DNA of 64,000 bases from Polycladidibacter stylochi (GCF_001562055.1 NZ_LLWE01000005.1:248001-312000); one strand, 5' to 3'. Positions 7,957 to 17,693 are shown, counted from the stretch's first letter. Program-made: numbers and translations. Notes: a model not told the origin generated them from the sequence alone.

Positions 7957-9288
7957 TTAGGCTATATTGTTGCTTTCTTTAAAGTCGTTTAGTGACTTAG
8001 GCTTCTCACCTCCGTAAGCCCAATTCAACAGTTCGACACTATGAACAATTGGCGCATCAACCGCATCTTTTAGTTGGGCTATACAACCCAGATTACCCGT
8101 TGCGATAACCTGGGGGGTCTGACTGTTGATGTTATTTGCCTTCCGCTTTTTAAGCTGCTCGGCAATGTCAGGCTGTAAAATATTGTAGGCTCCAGCTGAG
8201 CCACAACACAAATGCCCCTCGGCAATCTCTCTTAATTCAAGTCCTACTGCAGTTAAAAGTTGGCGTGGCTCTTTGTCGATTTTCTGTCCATGCTGCATTG
8301 AACATGCAGAATGATAGACGGCCGGGATTTCAACTTTCCGCGTTGGCTCTGGCAGTTTAATAGAACTGAGAAACTCCGTTATATCTTGCGCTTTGGCGGC
8401 AACTTCGCCAGCTTTTTCGGCATAATTTTCATCATTTTCAAGCATGTGAGCATAGTCTTTAATTGTTGTACCACAACCTGATGCGGTAATAATGATAGCT
8501 TGTAGCTGGTTTTGTGTTATTTCCTGATGCCAAATATCAATGTTATGTCGCGCTTGGTCTAAAGCTGAATCCTGTTTACCCATATGTAACAGGAGAGAAC
8601 CACAACAGGCCTCTTTCGCAGGTTGACTAACCTCGTAGCCCAAACGTGTTAGCAAGCTAATTGTAGCGTCATTGATTTCCGGATTTAGGACAGGTTGAGC
8701 GCAACCTTGCAAGACAACAACGCGACCTTGTTTTTTATCTTTCGCGCTCACCAGTTGCTGCGCACGAAAACGAGATTTAGGTATATTGCTCTTGGGTACC
8801 AACGAAAGCATCGCAGCCATCTTTTTAAATGGCCCACCCACTTTTCTTAGAATAGGTGTAAACGGCCTTGCAATCCGGCCAAGCTGTAAAGCCCAAGCAA
8901 ACCGTTTAGGGTAAGGTAGAATAGAAGCCAGTAATGCACGCATCAAACGATCACTCAGTGGTCGTTTATATTCACTTTCTATTATGCTTCGCGCATGATC
9001 AATCAAGTGCATATAATGCACACCTGAGGGGCAAGTTGTCATACACGAAAGACACGATAAACAACGATCAACGTGCTTAACAAACTTGCTATTGACTGGC
9101 CGGTTGTTTTCCAAATGATCTTTTATCATATAAATCCGGCCACGCGGACTATCTAGCTCATCTCCCAATACCGCAAAACTAGGGCAAGTTGCAGTACAAA
9201 AACCGCAGTGGACGCACTTGCGAAGGATTTTTTCAGAATGCGCAATTGCATTATCCGATAATTGCTGCTGCGTGAAATTGGTCTGCAT
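7957..9288 (-). CDS. glcF: Glycolate oxidase iron-sulfur subunit GlcF
   Basis: The protein has 443 residues. Two 4Fe-4S motifs lie at the N-terminus (CVHCGFCTATCP and CLSCLSCMTTCP), and two CCG-type motifs follow (EACCGSLLLH and HLCCGSAGAY). This is the electron-transfer subunit of membrane-associated glycolate oxidase, which turns glycolate into glyoxylate. It is the last gene of glcD-glcE-glcF; the start lies 1 base after the glcE stop, so translation is probably coupled. Confidence 0.95.
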   Translation of the reverse strand: MQTNFTQQQLSDNAIAHSEKILRKCVHCGFCTATCPSFAVLGDELDSPRGRIYMIKDHLENNRPVNSKFVKHVDRCLSCLSCMTTCPSGVHYMHLIDHARSIIESEYKRPLSDRLMRALLASILPYPKRFAWALQLGRIARPFTPILRKVGGPFKKMAAMLSLVPKSNIPKSRFRAQQLVSAKDKKQGRVVVLQGCAQPVLNPEINDATISLLTRLGYEVSQPAKEACCGSLLLHMGKQDSALDQARHNIDIWHQEITQNQLQAIIITASGCGTTIKDYAHMLENDENYAEKAGEVAAKAQDITEFLSSIKLPEPTRKVEIPAVYHSACSMQHGQKIDKEPRQLLTAVGLELREIAEGHLCCGSAGAYNILQPDIAEQLKKRKANNINSQTPQVIATGNLGCIAQLKDAVDAPIVHSVELLNWAYGGEKPKSLNDFKESNNIA

Positions 9289-9289
9289 A

Positions 9290-10516
9290 TCAAAAACTCG
9301 CGTTCATACGGCCAGGATTTAGAATGCCAGCGGGGTCAAATTGGTGCTTTAAACTACGTGATAAGGCTTCCAGTGGCTGCAACTGCGGCTGGAAAACAGG
9401 TACTTGAGACCTAATTGCCGCGGAGGCTCTCACTAGAGTTGCATAGCCCCCACCTGATTTATCTAAATATTCACGTATGGGAGTGGCATAATCATCATCG
9501 CCCTCAACGCTAAGCCAGAGCAGCCCCCCTGCCCAATCGCGCAGGATTTGTGCTGGTAAATCACTGCGAATTGCTTCTACAAAATTCTGGGCATGTGAAG
9601 GTGCCATAGATATCCGCCATAACGGATTGCTTTCACGTGCAAAAACAGAGGCATTGCTGATTTCATTCCATAAACTTATTGAGTTTTCAGCTTCCATGAC
9701 TTCAATTTGCGCATAATGCTTTAACTCATTTATCAATTTATCACGGCGGTAGCGCACGGAAAGTGGCGTTCCCTCAAGGCGCAATAACGTGCTTGAGCCA
9801 TATTCTGCAAGTGGGTTGCCACGGCATAGCTCTGCCAGTTTGCTTGTTAAATATGCCGCTGACGACACCTCGCAAGTACTTGCCATAGCTTGTGACATGG
9901 CGCTTGTTGCTAGCTGGCCACTTAAACCTAGAAGTGCCAAAGTACATTCTGTTTCCGGCTTTGGCAGAACTTTGAAAGTGATTTCAGTTGCAACAAACAA
10001 CGTTCCCCAGCTACTGCAAAACCCTCTTGCAATATCATAGCCGGTCACATTTTTTTGTACTTTGCCACCTGCCTTAAATCGTTCTCCACGCCCCGAAACC
10101 GCTTCCAAGCCTAAAATAAAGTCACGGGCCGCTCCTGCTTTCAATCGCCTTGAACCAGATTGGTTGGTTGCAAATATGCCTCCAATGGTACTTGGTCTGG
10201 TGGTCTCATGCCAAAAGTGGCACGCCTGCAGGGGCTCAAAAGCCAACATTTGATTGTGTTTATCTAAGAGGCTTTCTATTTCCGAAACAGGCGTCCCCGC
10301 CTTTGCAGTCATGATTAGTTCATCCGGCTGATAATCAACGACACCGCTCAGCTGGTCAGTCGAAAGTAAATGTGCCGCTTGAACCGGACGCCCCCAATTG
10401 CGTTTCGTGGCATTGCCTATTATTTCAAGTGGCTCATTCTCTGCTGCGGCCCAAGCGATTACTTTTTCCAAGTCGCAGCTTGTTTGCGGGTGATAACTTT
10501 CTTGGGTGGCTGTCAT
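9290..10516 (-). CDS. glcE: Glycolate oxidase FAD-binding subunit GlcE
   Basis: The protein has 408 residues. The N-terminal half is a PCMH-type FAD-binding domain (GNATKRNWGRP; TIGGIFATNQSGSRRLKAGAARDFILG; GGKVQKNVTGYD), and the C-terminus keeps FDPAGILNPGRM. The ATG at 10516 has AGGAG upstream. It pairs with GlcD and GlcF in the three-subunit glycolate oxidase. It lies 57 bases after glcD and 1 base before glcF. Confidence 0.94.
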   Translation of the reverse strand: MTATQESYHPQTSCDLEKVIAWAAAENEPLEIIGNATKRNWGRPVQAAHLLSTDQLSGVVDYQPDELIMTAKAGTPVSEIESLLDKHNQMLAFEPLQACHFWHETTRPSTIGGIFATNQSGSRRLKAGAARDFILGLEAVSGRGERFKAGGKVQKNVTGYDIARGFCSSWGTLFVATEITFKVLPKPETECTLALLGLSGQLATSAMSQAMASTCEVSSAAYLTSKLAELCRGNPLAEYGSSTLLRLEGTPLSVRYRRDKLINELKHYAQIEVMEAENSISLWNEISNASVFARESNPLWRISMAPSHAQNFVEAIRSDLPAQILRDWAGGLLWLSVEGDDDYATPIREYLDKSGGGYATLVRASAAIRSQVPVFQPQLQPLEALSRSLKHQFDPAGILNPGRMNASF

Positions 10517-10573
10517 AACAGCTCCTGATTAGCGTAATTTATTATGATCCGACTGAATGTCTCTGGCTGCACA

Positions 10574-12070
10574 CTAAAAGCGCGGAATATCGGGAAAAGG
10601 AATTTGCCCTTGATGGATTTTCATCATCCCCAGCTCTGCACAGCGATGAAGAACAGGAAACATTTTACCTGGATTCAACAGTTGCTTTCCGTCGAATGCG
10701 CACTTAACGCGTTGCTGATGGGCCAGGTCAATTTCTGTGAACATTTCCGGCATTAAATCGCGCTTTTCGATACCAACTCCATGTTCCCCCGTGAGTACAC
10801 CGCCCACTTTTACGCATAAACGCAGTATATCCGCACCAAACGCTTCGGCTGCTTCCAGTTGCCCCTCGGCATTGGCATCATAAAGTATCATCGGGTGCAG
10901 ATTACCATCACCGGCGTGAAAAACGTTGGCATATTGTAAGCCATGTTTTTCGCTTAAACCTTGCATTGCATTTAGAACATTTGGCAGCTCTTTGCGTGGT
11001 ATAGTGCCATCCATACATATATAGTCGGGCGCGATTTGACCAACTGCAGGAAATGCTGCTTTTCTGCCTGCCCAGAACAACTGTCTTTCAGCTTCTGTTT
11101 GCGACACTTTCAGGAAAGTTGAACCATTCTCCTGTCCATGATGTGCCACTTCTTTCAAAAGTCCATCAACTTCGTCTTCAGGGCCGTCCAACTCTACAAT
11201 CATCAAAGCTGCAACATCCAGCGGGTAGCCAGCATGAACAAAGTTTTCTGTCGCTCTGGTGGCAAACTGGTCCATAATCTCCATTCCACCAGGTATAATA
11301 CCTGCCGCGATTATATCAGCCACACATTGACCTGCTGCCTCAATAGAAGAAAAACCCAGTAGTGCTGCGCGTGCAGTTTCCGGCTTTGGTATAACTTTTA
11401 GCGTGGTTTGAGTTATCACGGCTAAAAGCCCTTCTGAGCCGGTCAATAACGCAAGCAAGTCATAGGCATCACTATCCAGATGCTTGCCTCCTAACTGGAT
11501 GATGTCACCATTCATCAGCACCATTTCAAGACCAAGCAAGTTGTTGGTTGTCAGACCATATTTTAAAGAGTGCACACCACCTGAATTTTCTGCCACATTG
11601 CCCCCTACCGAACAGGCAATTTGTGATGACGGGTCCGGGGCAAAGTAGAAGCCCTCCCCTTCTACGGCACGTGTAATGGCAAGGTTGGTCACTCCTGGCT
11701 GAGCTACGACCGCCCGGTTTTCCAAGTCCACATCTAATATGCGATTAAACTTCATCATCGACATGAGAATGCCATCAGCCAATGGCAGCGCACCACCGGA
11801 AAGAGACGTTCCTGCGCCTCTGGGAACCACCTTGATATCATGCTGATGGCAGTATTTAAGAATGCGGGATACTTCCTGTGTCGTCTCGGGCAATACGACA
11901 CAAAGCGGCATTTGCCGGTAAGCCGTTAAAGCATCGGTCTCATAGGGGCGAAGTTCAGTGTCGTCATCCAAAACATGATGACGGTTGATGAGCTGTTTAA
12001 GATCTGAAACAATTTTCTGTTTATTATCGATAATTTCTTTTGAGGGGGCTGGCATTTTTATAGCTGGCAT
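10574..12070 (-). CDS. glcD: Glycolate oxidase catalytic subunit GlcD
   Basis: The protein has 498 residues from ATG 12070, chosen because GGAGGAT lies just upstream; a longer frame to 12097 has no such site. The FAD-binding PCMH domain holds PRGAGTSLSGGALPL and SVGGNVAENSGGVHSLKYG. The C-terminal FAD-oxidase domain holds HAGDGNLHPMI and TGEHGVGIEKRDL. It oxidises glycolate or a similar 2-hydroxy acid, passing electrons on through GlcF. It is first in the operon and divergent from the cytochrome c gene at 12436. Confidence 0.95.
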   Translation of the reverse strand: MPAIKMPAPSKEIIDNKQKIVSDLKQLINRHHVLDDDTELRPYETDALTAYRQMPLCVVLPETTQEVSRILKYCHQHDIKVVPRGAGTSLSGGALPLADGILMSMMKFNRILDVDLENRAVVAQPGVTNLAITRAVEGEGFYFAPDPSSQIACSVGGNVAENSGGVHSLKYGLTTNNLLGLEMVLMNGDIIQLGGKHLDSDAYDLLALLTGSEGLLAVITQTTLKVIPKPETARAALLGFSSIEAAGQCVADIIAAGIIPGGMEIMDQFATRATENFVHAGYPLDVAALMIVELDGPEDEVDGLLKEVAHHGQENGSTFLKVSQTEAERQLFWAGRKAAFPAVGQIAPDYICMDGTIPRKELPNVLNAMQGLSEKHGLQYANVFHAGDGNLHPMILYDANAEGQLEAAEAFGADILRLCVKVGGVLTGEHGVGIEKRDLMPEMFTEIDLAHQQRVKCAFDGKQLLNPGKMFPVLHRCAELGMMKIHQGQIPFPDIPRF

Positions 12071-12435
12071 ACTGATCCTCCAGAGCAAGCGCAACAAACG
12101 TCACTTTAGCCTGCTTTACCCGATTGTTTTTACAAGCCTGTAGAGGCTGTTGCCTTTAACTTAAACAGAGCACCAATACATGAATCTAATGCATTTATTG
12201 CGCCCACTGCGACAAATCATATCATCTATACGAGAGTACAGCCAGCAACATAACCGATGGTTGCAACTAAAGTATTGGGGAAACTATGCTTTCTGATCTT
12301 TTCCTGCTACAATATGCGACAGATCGACACTGTAGGCTATTAATGATTTTTGCTTATTTAGCTACAGAAGATATAAATAACTAGAGAATCTACGGCTTGT
12401 AGATGGTGGATCAAATTCTGTTGTAGGAGACAGGA
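12071..12435. other. Divergent promoter region between glcD and the cytochrome c gene
   Basis: This stretch of 365 bases must hold promoters for both directions. A small hairpin (ATCTAC / GTAGAT, 12388-12404) lies just ahead of the cytochrome c ribosome site GTAGGAG. I see no ORF or RNA gene. Confidence 0.5.
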
Positions 12436-12834
12436 ATGAAAAAGCTTGGACTAATCGCAACTACCCTTTTGCTCATTGCCACAAGCAGTGCTTTTGCTGA
12501 TGGTGATATTAAAAAGGGCAAGAAGGTCTTTACTAAGTGTAAGGCGTGTCATGCCGTTGGTGAAAAAGCCAAAAATAAAGTCGGCCCACGTCTGAACGGT
12601 GTTGTTGGCTCAGGCTGGGGAACTATCGAAGGTTTTAAATACTCCAAAACCCTTCTTGCTGGTAAAGAAGAAGGACGTGTTTGGGACATAGAAACACTAA
12701 CTGCCTACCTCAATAAGCCTAAGAAAGTCATCCCAAAGGGTAAAATGGCTTTTGCCGGATTGAAAAAAGACAAAGACATTGTCAACGTGATTGCGTATCT
12801 GAGCCAGTTTAACAAAGACGGTACAATGAAGTAA
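12436..12834 (+). CDS. Class I cytochrome c, periplasmic
   Basis: The protein has 132 residues. Residues 1-21 are a cleavable signal peptide (…SSAFA). The heme motif is CKACH, followed by VGPRLNGVVG; the axial Met is probably in PKGKMAFAG. Size and layout match soluble c2-like electron carriers. GTAGGAG sets the ATG. It is divergent from glcDEF and followed by a terminator hairpin. It may carry electrons in respiration; a direct link to glycolate oxidation is only suggested by position. Confidence 0.92.
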   Translation: MKKLGLIATTLLLIATSSAFADGDIKKGKKVFTKCKACHAVGEKAKNKVGPRLNGVVGSGWGTIEGFKYSKTLLAGKEEGRVWDIETLTAYLNKPKKVIPKGKMAFAGLKKDKDIVNVIAYLSQFNKDGTMK

Positions 12835-12853
12835 TCTATCGAGTGATATAGAG

Positions 12854-12888
12854 AGTTGTCCTTTGCATTTAAGGGCAACTTTCTTTCT
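12854..12888 (+). terminator. Rho-independent terminator after the cytochrome c gene
   Basis: AGTTGTCCTT at 12854-12863 pairs with AAGGGCAACT at 12871-12880 (one U-G pair) around a 7-base loop. A TTCTTTCT tail follows. Confidence 0.75.
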
Positions 12889-12977
12889 GCAACTACATTT
12901 TTTGCTTGGTTATATCCAAACGTCTTGGCATAAATGATTGTCACCGTTAGTGCTTTGCAATAACCAAGAGCCTGCCA

Positions 12978-13790
12978 TTGTCGCTTACTAATAACCAAAG
13001 AAAAAAGACCAGCCCACATACAATTGGCATCTTCACGACATGTTCTGAACGGTTATTTCGCCCTAGTGTTATTGATGCTGTTCGTGTTTTGATCGACCAC
13101 AAACGCTTTCAAATAAATAATGCCATTGATATTGGATGTTGCGGGCTAAGTGACATAAAATTTTCAGAGACCGAAGCCGCTCTTAAAAATGTTCAGCAGG
13201 TTGCATCTCGCTTCACGCATACTGACTATATTATAACGACCTCACAATACTGCCAGGACACTCTTTACCAAGGGGCAAAAATTCTAGCCAAGAATAACCC
13301 TTCGCAGGCACAACACTACAAAACGTTTGCAAGAAAAATAGTCGGCCTTTGTCCATTCCTTATGAAAAACGACATGGTGTTGAACTCTCCTTGCAAGAAT
13401 ATACGCACAAAGCTGGCAGTTTTGAGCCTCTCGTCTACACCTCACCTATTTGGTGGCGTACAACCAATTTCCTTGCTTTTTAAATCATTCGATCATGTAA
13501 GTGTTATTGATGTCCCTGAGGTGCTGGCAGAGCACATAAATTTTGATAATAAATCCATTCCCACTCCAGCAATGAGTAAACAGCAAGTCAAAAAGTATGT
13601 ACGTGATTTGATTGCGAGTGGTGCCGGTTTGTTGGTGGGTGAAGAAATATCATTGCTTTTCGAAGTTGCAAGTGAGTTAAAACGACAAGGCTCCGCAATT
13701 GAAGTACGCCATTACGCTGAAGTATTAGCAGGAAAATTCGATTTACCACCATTAGGTGCAAGGCGAAAAGCTACAGTCGATAAAGATTGA
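12978..13790 (+). CDS. Divergent LutA/YkgE-like (Fe-S)-binding family protein
   Basis: The protein has 270 residues, with a TTG start at 12978 and AAGAG upstream. The overall plan follows LutA/YkgE, a CCG-domain subunit of lactate-oxidation complexes: IGIFTTCSERLFRPSVIDAVRVL, IGCCGLSD, DYIITTSQYCQD, and a C-terminal stretch SGAGLLVGEEISLL…VRHYAEVLAG like the family's SGAD…HIAEVLA ending. The first CCG is kept, but the second (CCGFGG in LutA) is replaced by a sequence without cysteines (VLAEHINFDN). A normal cluster is therefore doubtful. No LutB or LutC is adjacent. Family membership is likely; activity is unknown. Confidence 0.62.
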   Translation: MSLTNNQRKKTSPHTIGIFTTCSERLFRPSVIDAVRVLIDHKRFQINNAIDIGCCGLSDIKFSETEAALKNVQQVASRFTHTDYIITTSQYCQDTLYQGAKILAKNNPSQAQHYKTFARKIVGLCPFLMKNDMVLNSPCKNIRTKLAVLSLSSTPHLFGGVQPISLLFKSFDHVSVIDVPEVLAEHINFDNKSIPTPAMSKQQVKKYVRDLIASGAGLLVGEEISLLFEVASELKRQGSAIEVRHYAEVLAGKFDLPPLGARRKATVDKD

Positions 13791-14075
13791 ATAAGCTAAA
13801 ATTATTTTTACACTAGAATCATTCATTGATATTCCACTTTTTCATAAAGATGATTTACTTCTACCTGTCAAAGAATGCTGACATATTGACGCGCACCCTA
13901 CGGAAAATGCATTTTTTTTGCCCTTTGAAAAAAATATCGCACCGGTTTTAGTTGCCAGTTTCTTTTCTCGGGACTAGTGTGCATTGCGAACGGAGTTATC
14001 CGTAATCTTTTGAGTTCATTTATTGGGTCGCGACCCCTCCTCGCGGCCTTCTGCAAATTAAGGAGCACTACGCTA

Positions 14076-15146
14076 ATGGGAAAGCTTAAGCCAGGCGTCG
14101 TTTTCGGTGATGACTATAAAACTCTGATCGAAGCTTGCCGGGAAGGCAAATATGCTCTGCCTGCAGTCAACGTTGTTGGTACGAACTCTGCAAACGCAGT
14201 TATGGAAGCTGCTGCACGTAATAAGTCCGACGTGATTGTGCAGCTCTCTAACGGTGGTGCACAGTTCTTTGCCGGTAAAGGCATTAAAGACGATCTACAA
14301 GCAAAAATCCTCGGCGCTGTTTCTTGTGCCCGTCACGTGCACATGCTTGCCGAGCATTACGGCGTTTGTGTTGTACTGCACACAGACCATGCGAACCGCA
14401 AGCTGGTTCCTTGGCTTGAAGGCCTCATCCAGCATGGTGAAGAATTCTTCAAAGCCAACGGCAAGCCTTTGTTCACATCTCACATGCTTGACCTTTCCGA
14501 AGAGTCTCTTGAAGACAACCTTGCTGAAAGTGAGCGCCTGCTGAAAATGATGGCTCCATTGCAAATGAGCCTGGAAATCGAACTGGGTTGTACCGGCGGT
14601 GAAGAAGACGGCGTTGGCTCTGATGAAGATATCGGTGCTGATAACCCGAAACTTTACACACAGCCTTCAGAAGTTCTTGAAGCTTATGACCGCTTGAACC
14701 CACTGGGTCATTTCTCGGTTGCAGCATCTTTCGGTAACGTTCACGGCGTTTACAAGCCAGGTAACGTGAAGCTGCGCCCTGAAATTCTTCGTGAAAGCCA
14801 GAAGCTGGTTGCTGAAACACACGGTCTGAAAGCAAACCCACTGCCATTGGTATTCCACGGCGGTTCAGGTTCTGAAAAAGACAAAATTGAGGAAAGCCTG
14901 GGTTACGGCGTGTTCAAAATGAATATCGATACCGATACTCAATTTGCATTCTCCAAGCCTGTTGGTGATTACGTAGAAGCAAATAAAGCTGCATTCCAAC
15001 ACCAGATCGACCCAACCGACGGCACACCTTACAAGTCCAAATACGACCCACGTAAGTGGCTGCGCGCAGGTGAAGAAGGTCTTATCGAGCGCCTTAGCGA
15101 AGCTTGTGCCGACTTGCGTTCTACAGGTAAATCTTTGGCTCAATAA
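14076..15146 (+). CDS. fbaA: Class II fructose-bisphosphate aldolase
   Basis: The protein has 356 residues, the E. coli FbaA length. The ATG at 14076 is set by AAGGAG at 14060-14065; the open frame extends upstream but without support. Zinc-site and active-site signatures are present: HTDHANRKLVPW, ELGCTGGEEDGV, VFHGGSGS and KMNIDTDTQFAF. It splits fructose 1,6-bisphosphate into dihydroxyacetone phosphate and glyceraldehyde 3-phosphate (and the reverse) in the cytoplasm. It stands alone with a strong terminator. Confidence 0.97.
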   Translation: MGKLKPGVVFGDDYKTLIEACREGKYALPAVNVVGTNSANAVMEAAARNKSDVIVQLSNGGAQFFAGKGIKDDLQAKILGAVSCARHVHMLAEHYGVCVVLHTDHANRKLVPWLEGLIQHGEEFFKANGKPLFTSHMLDLSEESLEDNLAESERLLKMMAPLQMSLEIELGCTGGEEDGVGSDEDIGADNPKLYTQPSEVLEAYDRLNPLGHFSVAASFGNVHGVYKPGNVKLRPEILRESQKLVAETHGLKANPLPLVFHGGSGSEKDKIEESLGYGVFKMNIDTDTQFAFSKPVGDYVEANKAAFQHQIDPTDGTPYKSKYDPRKWLRAGEEGLIERLSEACADLRSTGKSLAQ

Positions 15147-15168
15147 GCTTGAGTACTTGCAAGATATT

Positions 15169-15197
15169 AGCCCGGCTATCCAGCCGGGCTTTTTTTT
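15169..15197 (+). terminator. Strong rho-independent terminator of fbaA
   Basis: AGCCCGGCT at 15169-15177 pairs with AGCCGGGCT at 15182-15190 around a short loop. A run of seven or more T follows at 15191-15197. Confidence 0.93.
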
Positions 15198-15326
15198 AAT
15201 TTAAATAATATTTATTTCAAGTAATTACATTTTAATACGGTTTTGCATAAACAATTACAAGATTCAGCCGGATAGCCATAAATACGGGGTATTTTCATAG
15301 TTTACTCTCAAGAAAAGGAGAGTAAA

Positions 15327-15971
15327 ATGTTAACCTTGTTTGGAATAACCAGCATCACTTATGGCCTCACACTCAGCCTTAGGTTCTATTTTGATAGTAT
15401 ACCTAGAATAAATCACATAATTATGGAGTATACTGGCCTTTTATCATTTGTGTATTTATGTGCGGTCATGGTTACCGGAACAAGATGGTCATTTGTTACT
15501 TCAATATACGAAAATAAGACTAAACAAATGCTTGCCCACAAGTACTTTGCAATAGCCGCGGTACTTTTAGGCGTCGTACATTATGTTTATTTTAATTACG
15601 GGCGGTTTTTATTTGATTTTTCAAACAACCAACGAGGTCAACGCGGTTTGCATCACGCCCATGAGCAGGGTTTCTCATTAAAAATGCTAAGCCACCCTGT
15701 TGGTGAAATCGCGCTTTTCATTCTTATTGTTATTTTGGTGATTGGACTAAACCGACGCCTTGGCTTTAAGACTTTGAAGAAATTTCATATCATAAGTGGA
15801 TTGGCTTTCTTGCTCGCTGCATTCCATAGCATTGTGCTTTTGCCTGATCGGTTTACATATGTTCCTGTGTGGCTTCTTTGCCTCTTGGCCCTTGCCCCTG
15901 CTGGATACTGTGCCGTTATGCAGATCACTGGTCGTTTAAACAAAAAGAAGCCACAAAGTCGATTAGGTTAG
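15327..15971 (+). CDS. Ferric reductase-like transmembrane domain protein
   Basis: The protein has 214 residues with about six membrane helices. AAGGAG precedes the ATG. The His positions (HKYFAIAAVLLGVVHYVYF in one helix; KKFHIISGLAFLLAAFHS in another) fit heme b ligation in the ferric-reductase-like / MsrQ-type fold. It ends after the membrane domain, with no FAD or NAD domain, so it would need a partner to supply electrons. It is convergent with the amidotransferase gene, 1 base apart. Confidence 0.8.
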   Translation: MLTLFGITSITYGLTLSLRFYFDSIPRINHIIMEYTGLLSFVYLCAVMVTGTRWSFVTSIYENKTKQMLAHKYFAIAAVLLGVVHYVYFNYGRFLFDFSNNQRGQRGLHHAHEQGFSLKMLSHPVGEIALFILIVILVIGLNRRLGFKTLKKFHIISGLAFLLAAFHSIVLLPDRFTYVPVWLLCLLALAPAGYCAVMQITGRLNKKKPQSRLG

Positions 15972-15972
15972 A

Positions 15973-16686
15973 CTACGAGTTCTTACTGGCAACAAGTTTG
16001 AGCCAATTGCGGGCAATTTCCAATCCCAGTCTTTCGGCTTTCTCGCCGTGTTTTTTGGCCTGCTCGCCAATAATTTGTTGCCAGTTCGGTAATAACACTG
16101 TGAATTCGCTGTGAAAGCAGCTGGTCCAGTTTTTGACCTCATCAATTCCGCATTCAAAGTGGAACTGTATAGCATAGCAGGCTTTGCCGATGCGAAAGGC
16201 GTGATTTGGGGTCTGTGGTGTTGAAACCAGCCGAACTGCCCCTTCTGGAAGCGAATATGTATCGGTATGAAATACAAAAAGATGATCTCCCTCCTTTAGG
16301 CAAGAGAGAACGGGGTCTGTTGCCGCTTCCATTGTAGGAGATAGAGGCAACCAACCTGCCTCGACAGGCTGGTCAAGAATTGATTGTGCCCCAAAGGCTC
16401 GAGCCATAAGCTGCGCACCCAAGCATATTCCCAGTACCGGCAAATCTTTCGCATGAAACTGCGTTATCAGACTGCATAAGTTTGACAAATACGGATGTTC
16501 GGCATCTGAGCGAGCATTTTGCAGACCACCAAGTACAATAAGTGCATCAAAGCTTTCAGGGGAGTTTGGCAGTTCCTGGCCCATATAGGGTTTCAAGTAT
16601 GACTGCCTTGCCTTCACTTCTTGAAGCGCAGTCTCGACAATTCCTAGCGTCACATTCTGGCAATTTTCAATAATAAGTATATGCAT
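15973..16686 (-). CDS. Class I glutamine amidotransferase-like protein
   Basis: The protein has 237 residues. The nucleophile elbow GICLGAQ holds Cys88, and the His/Glu pair lies in IQFHFE. The N-terminal ENCQ…LIVLGGLQNA pattern is typical of stand-alone GMP-synthase-like amidotransferase proteins, which may hydrolyse glutamine or gamma-glutamyl compounds. It is the last gene downstream of an amino-acid ABC binding protein and permease (39 bases after the permease), so a role in handling an imported gamma-glutamyl compound is possible. Confidence 0.85.
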   Translation of the reverse strand: MHILIIENCQNVTLGIVETALQEVKARQSYLKPYMGQELPNSPESFDALIVLGGLQNARSDAEHPYLSNLCSLITQFHAKDLPVLGICLGAQLMARAFGAQSILDQPVEAGWLPLSPTMEAATDPVLSCLKEGDHLFVFHTDTYSLPEGAVRLVSTPQTPNHAFRIGKACYAIQFHFECGIDEVKNWTSCFHSEFTVLLPNWQQIIGEQAKKHGEKAERLGLEIARNWLKLVASKNS

Positions 16687-16725
16687 TTTTCTACTTTTAT
16701 ATGTATTTTTACCAGGCTAACCTTT

Positions 16726-17565
16726 TCACTGTTCATTGTCAAAGCTCTTGGCTTTAAACCTTGCTTCCATTGCACGGACGATAAGAGATAGGGAAACGGT
16801 CATGATGAGGTATAGATAAGCAACTGTGTTATACGTTTCAAAAAACAAGAAAGTAGAAGAAGAATAGACCTTACCCAACTGGGTGATATCTTGCACCCCT
16901 AGTACCGAAACCAGCGCACTATCCTTAATCATTGCAACAAAGTCATTCCCTAGTGGAGGAAGAATATTTTTAAGCGCCTGTGGCCAAACAATAAATCTGA
17001 AGGTTTGCCAAGACGTCAGCCCTAAAGAACGGGCAGCTTCGACTTGACCTTTTTCGACACTTTCTATCCCTGCCCGGAATATTTCTGCAATAAAAGCTGA
17101 ATACCCAATAGTGAGTGCTATTATTGCCCGCCAAACCATTGAAAAATCGCGAAGTTTAAGCGGGTCCCAGCCAAAAAGCTCCTGCATAGGTTTACCCACA
17201 AAGTTGCACAGCGCAACAAGTTGCGGGGCACCGACAAAAGCCACATAAAACAGCAATACAAGAATGGGAACACCGCGGATTACCTCAGTATAAAAACTGG
17301 CAATTTCTTGTAGTACGCGGTTAGAAGATAATCTTGATTTGGCCACGGCTAAACCGAGCAAAGCTGCCAAGCTAAATGATATAAACGTTACGTATAGCGT
17401 TGTCGCGACACCATGAATAAGGCTCTTCAAAATTAGTCGATAGTTATGATCGACAGCAATATACCAAGCAAATAGTAGCGCCAGAACAAATGCCAGCAGC
17501 AGCCAATATGGTATACTCGTATTTTTTTGGGTGGCAGAGTGCCTTAGCTTTTTGAGCTTAAACAT
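16726..17565 (-). CDS. Polar amino-acid ABC transporter permease
   Basis: The protein has 279 residues with about 5-6 membrane segments. It has the HisM/GlnP-type signature: GVPILVLLFYV, then the EAA loop EAARSLGLTSWQTFRFIVWPQALKNILPPLGN, which docks to the ATPase. An N-terminal extension of about 25 basic residues precedes the first membrane helix. Its binding protein is encoded just upstream (17694-18494). No ATPase gene lies in this cluster; the one at 40690-41421 or another elsewhere could serve. Confidence 0.92.
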   Translation of the reverse strand: MFKLKKLRHSATQKNTSIPYWLLLAFVLALLFAWYIAVDHNYRLILKSLIHGVATTLYVTFISFSLAALLGLAVAKSRLSSNRVLQEIASFYTEVIRGVPILVLLFYVAFVGAPQLVALCNFVGKPMQELFGWDPLKLRDFSMVWRAIIALTIGYSAFIAEIFRAGIESVEKGQVEAARSLGLTSWQTFRFIVWPQALKNILPPLGNDFVAMIKDSALVSVLGVQDITQLGKVYSSSTFLFFETYNTVAYLYLIMTVSLSLIVRAMEARFKAKSFDNEQ

Positions 17566-17657
17566 GCATTAAGCTCGCTTCAAAAATGATCATGGCTTTA
17601 TTGGGTGACCCCTCTTGAAATTGCCGCCATGTTGGTAAAATTCATTGCAAAAGAATG

Positions 17658-17687
17658 CAAGTGCAGAAACTATGTTTTCTGCACTTG
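17658..17687 (-). terminator. Hairpin between binding-protein and permease genes
   Basis: CAAGTGCAGAAA at 17658-17669 pairs with TTTCTGCACTTG at 17676-17687, a 12-base stem. It sits 7 bases past the binding-protein stop. It probably protects or terminates most messages there, so that binding protein is made in excess over permease. No long T run follows on the minus strand. Confidence 0.65.
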
Positions 17688-17693
17688 TTTATT

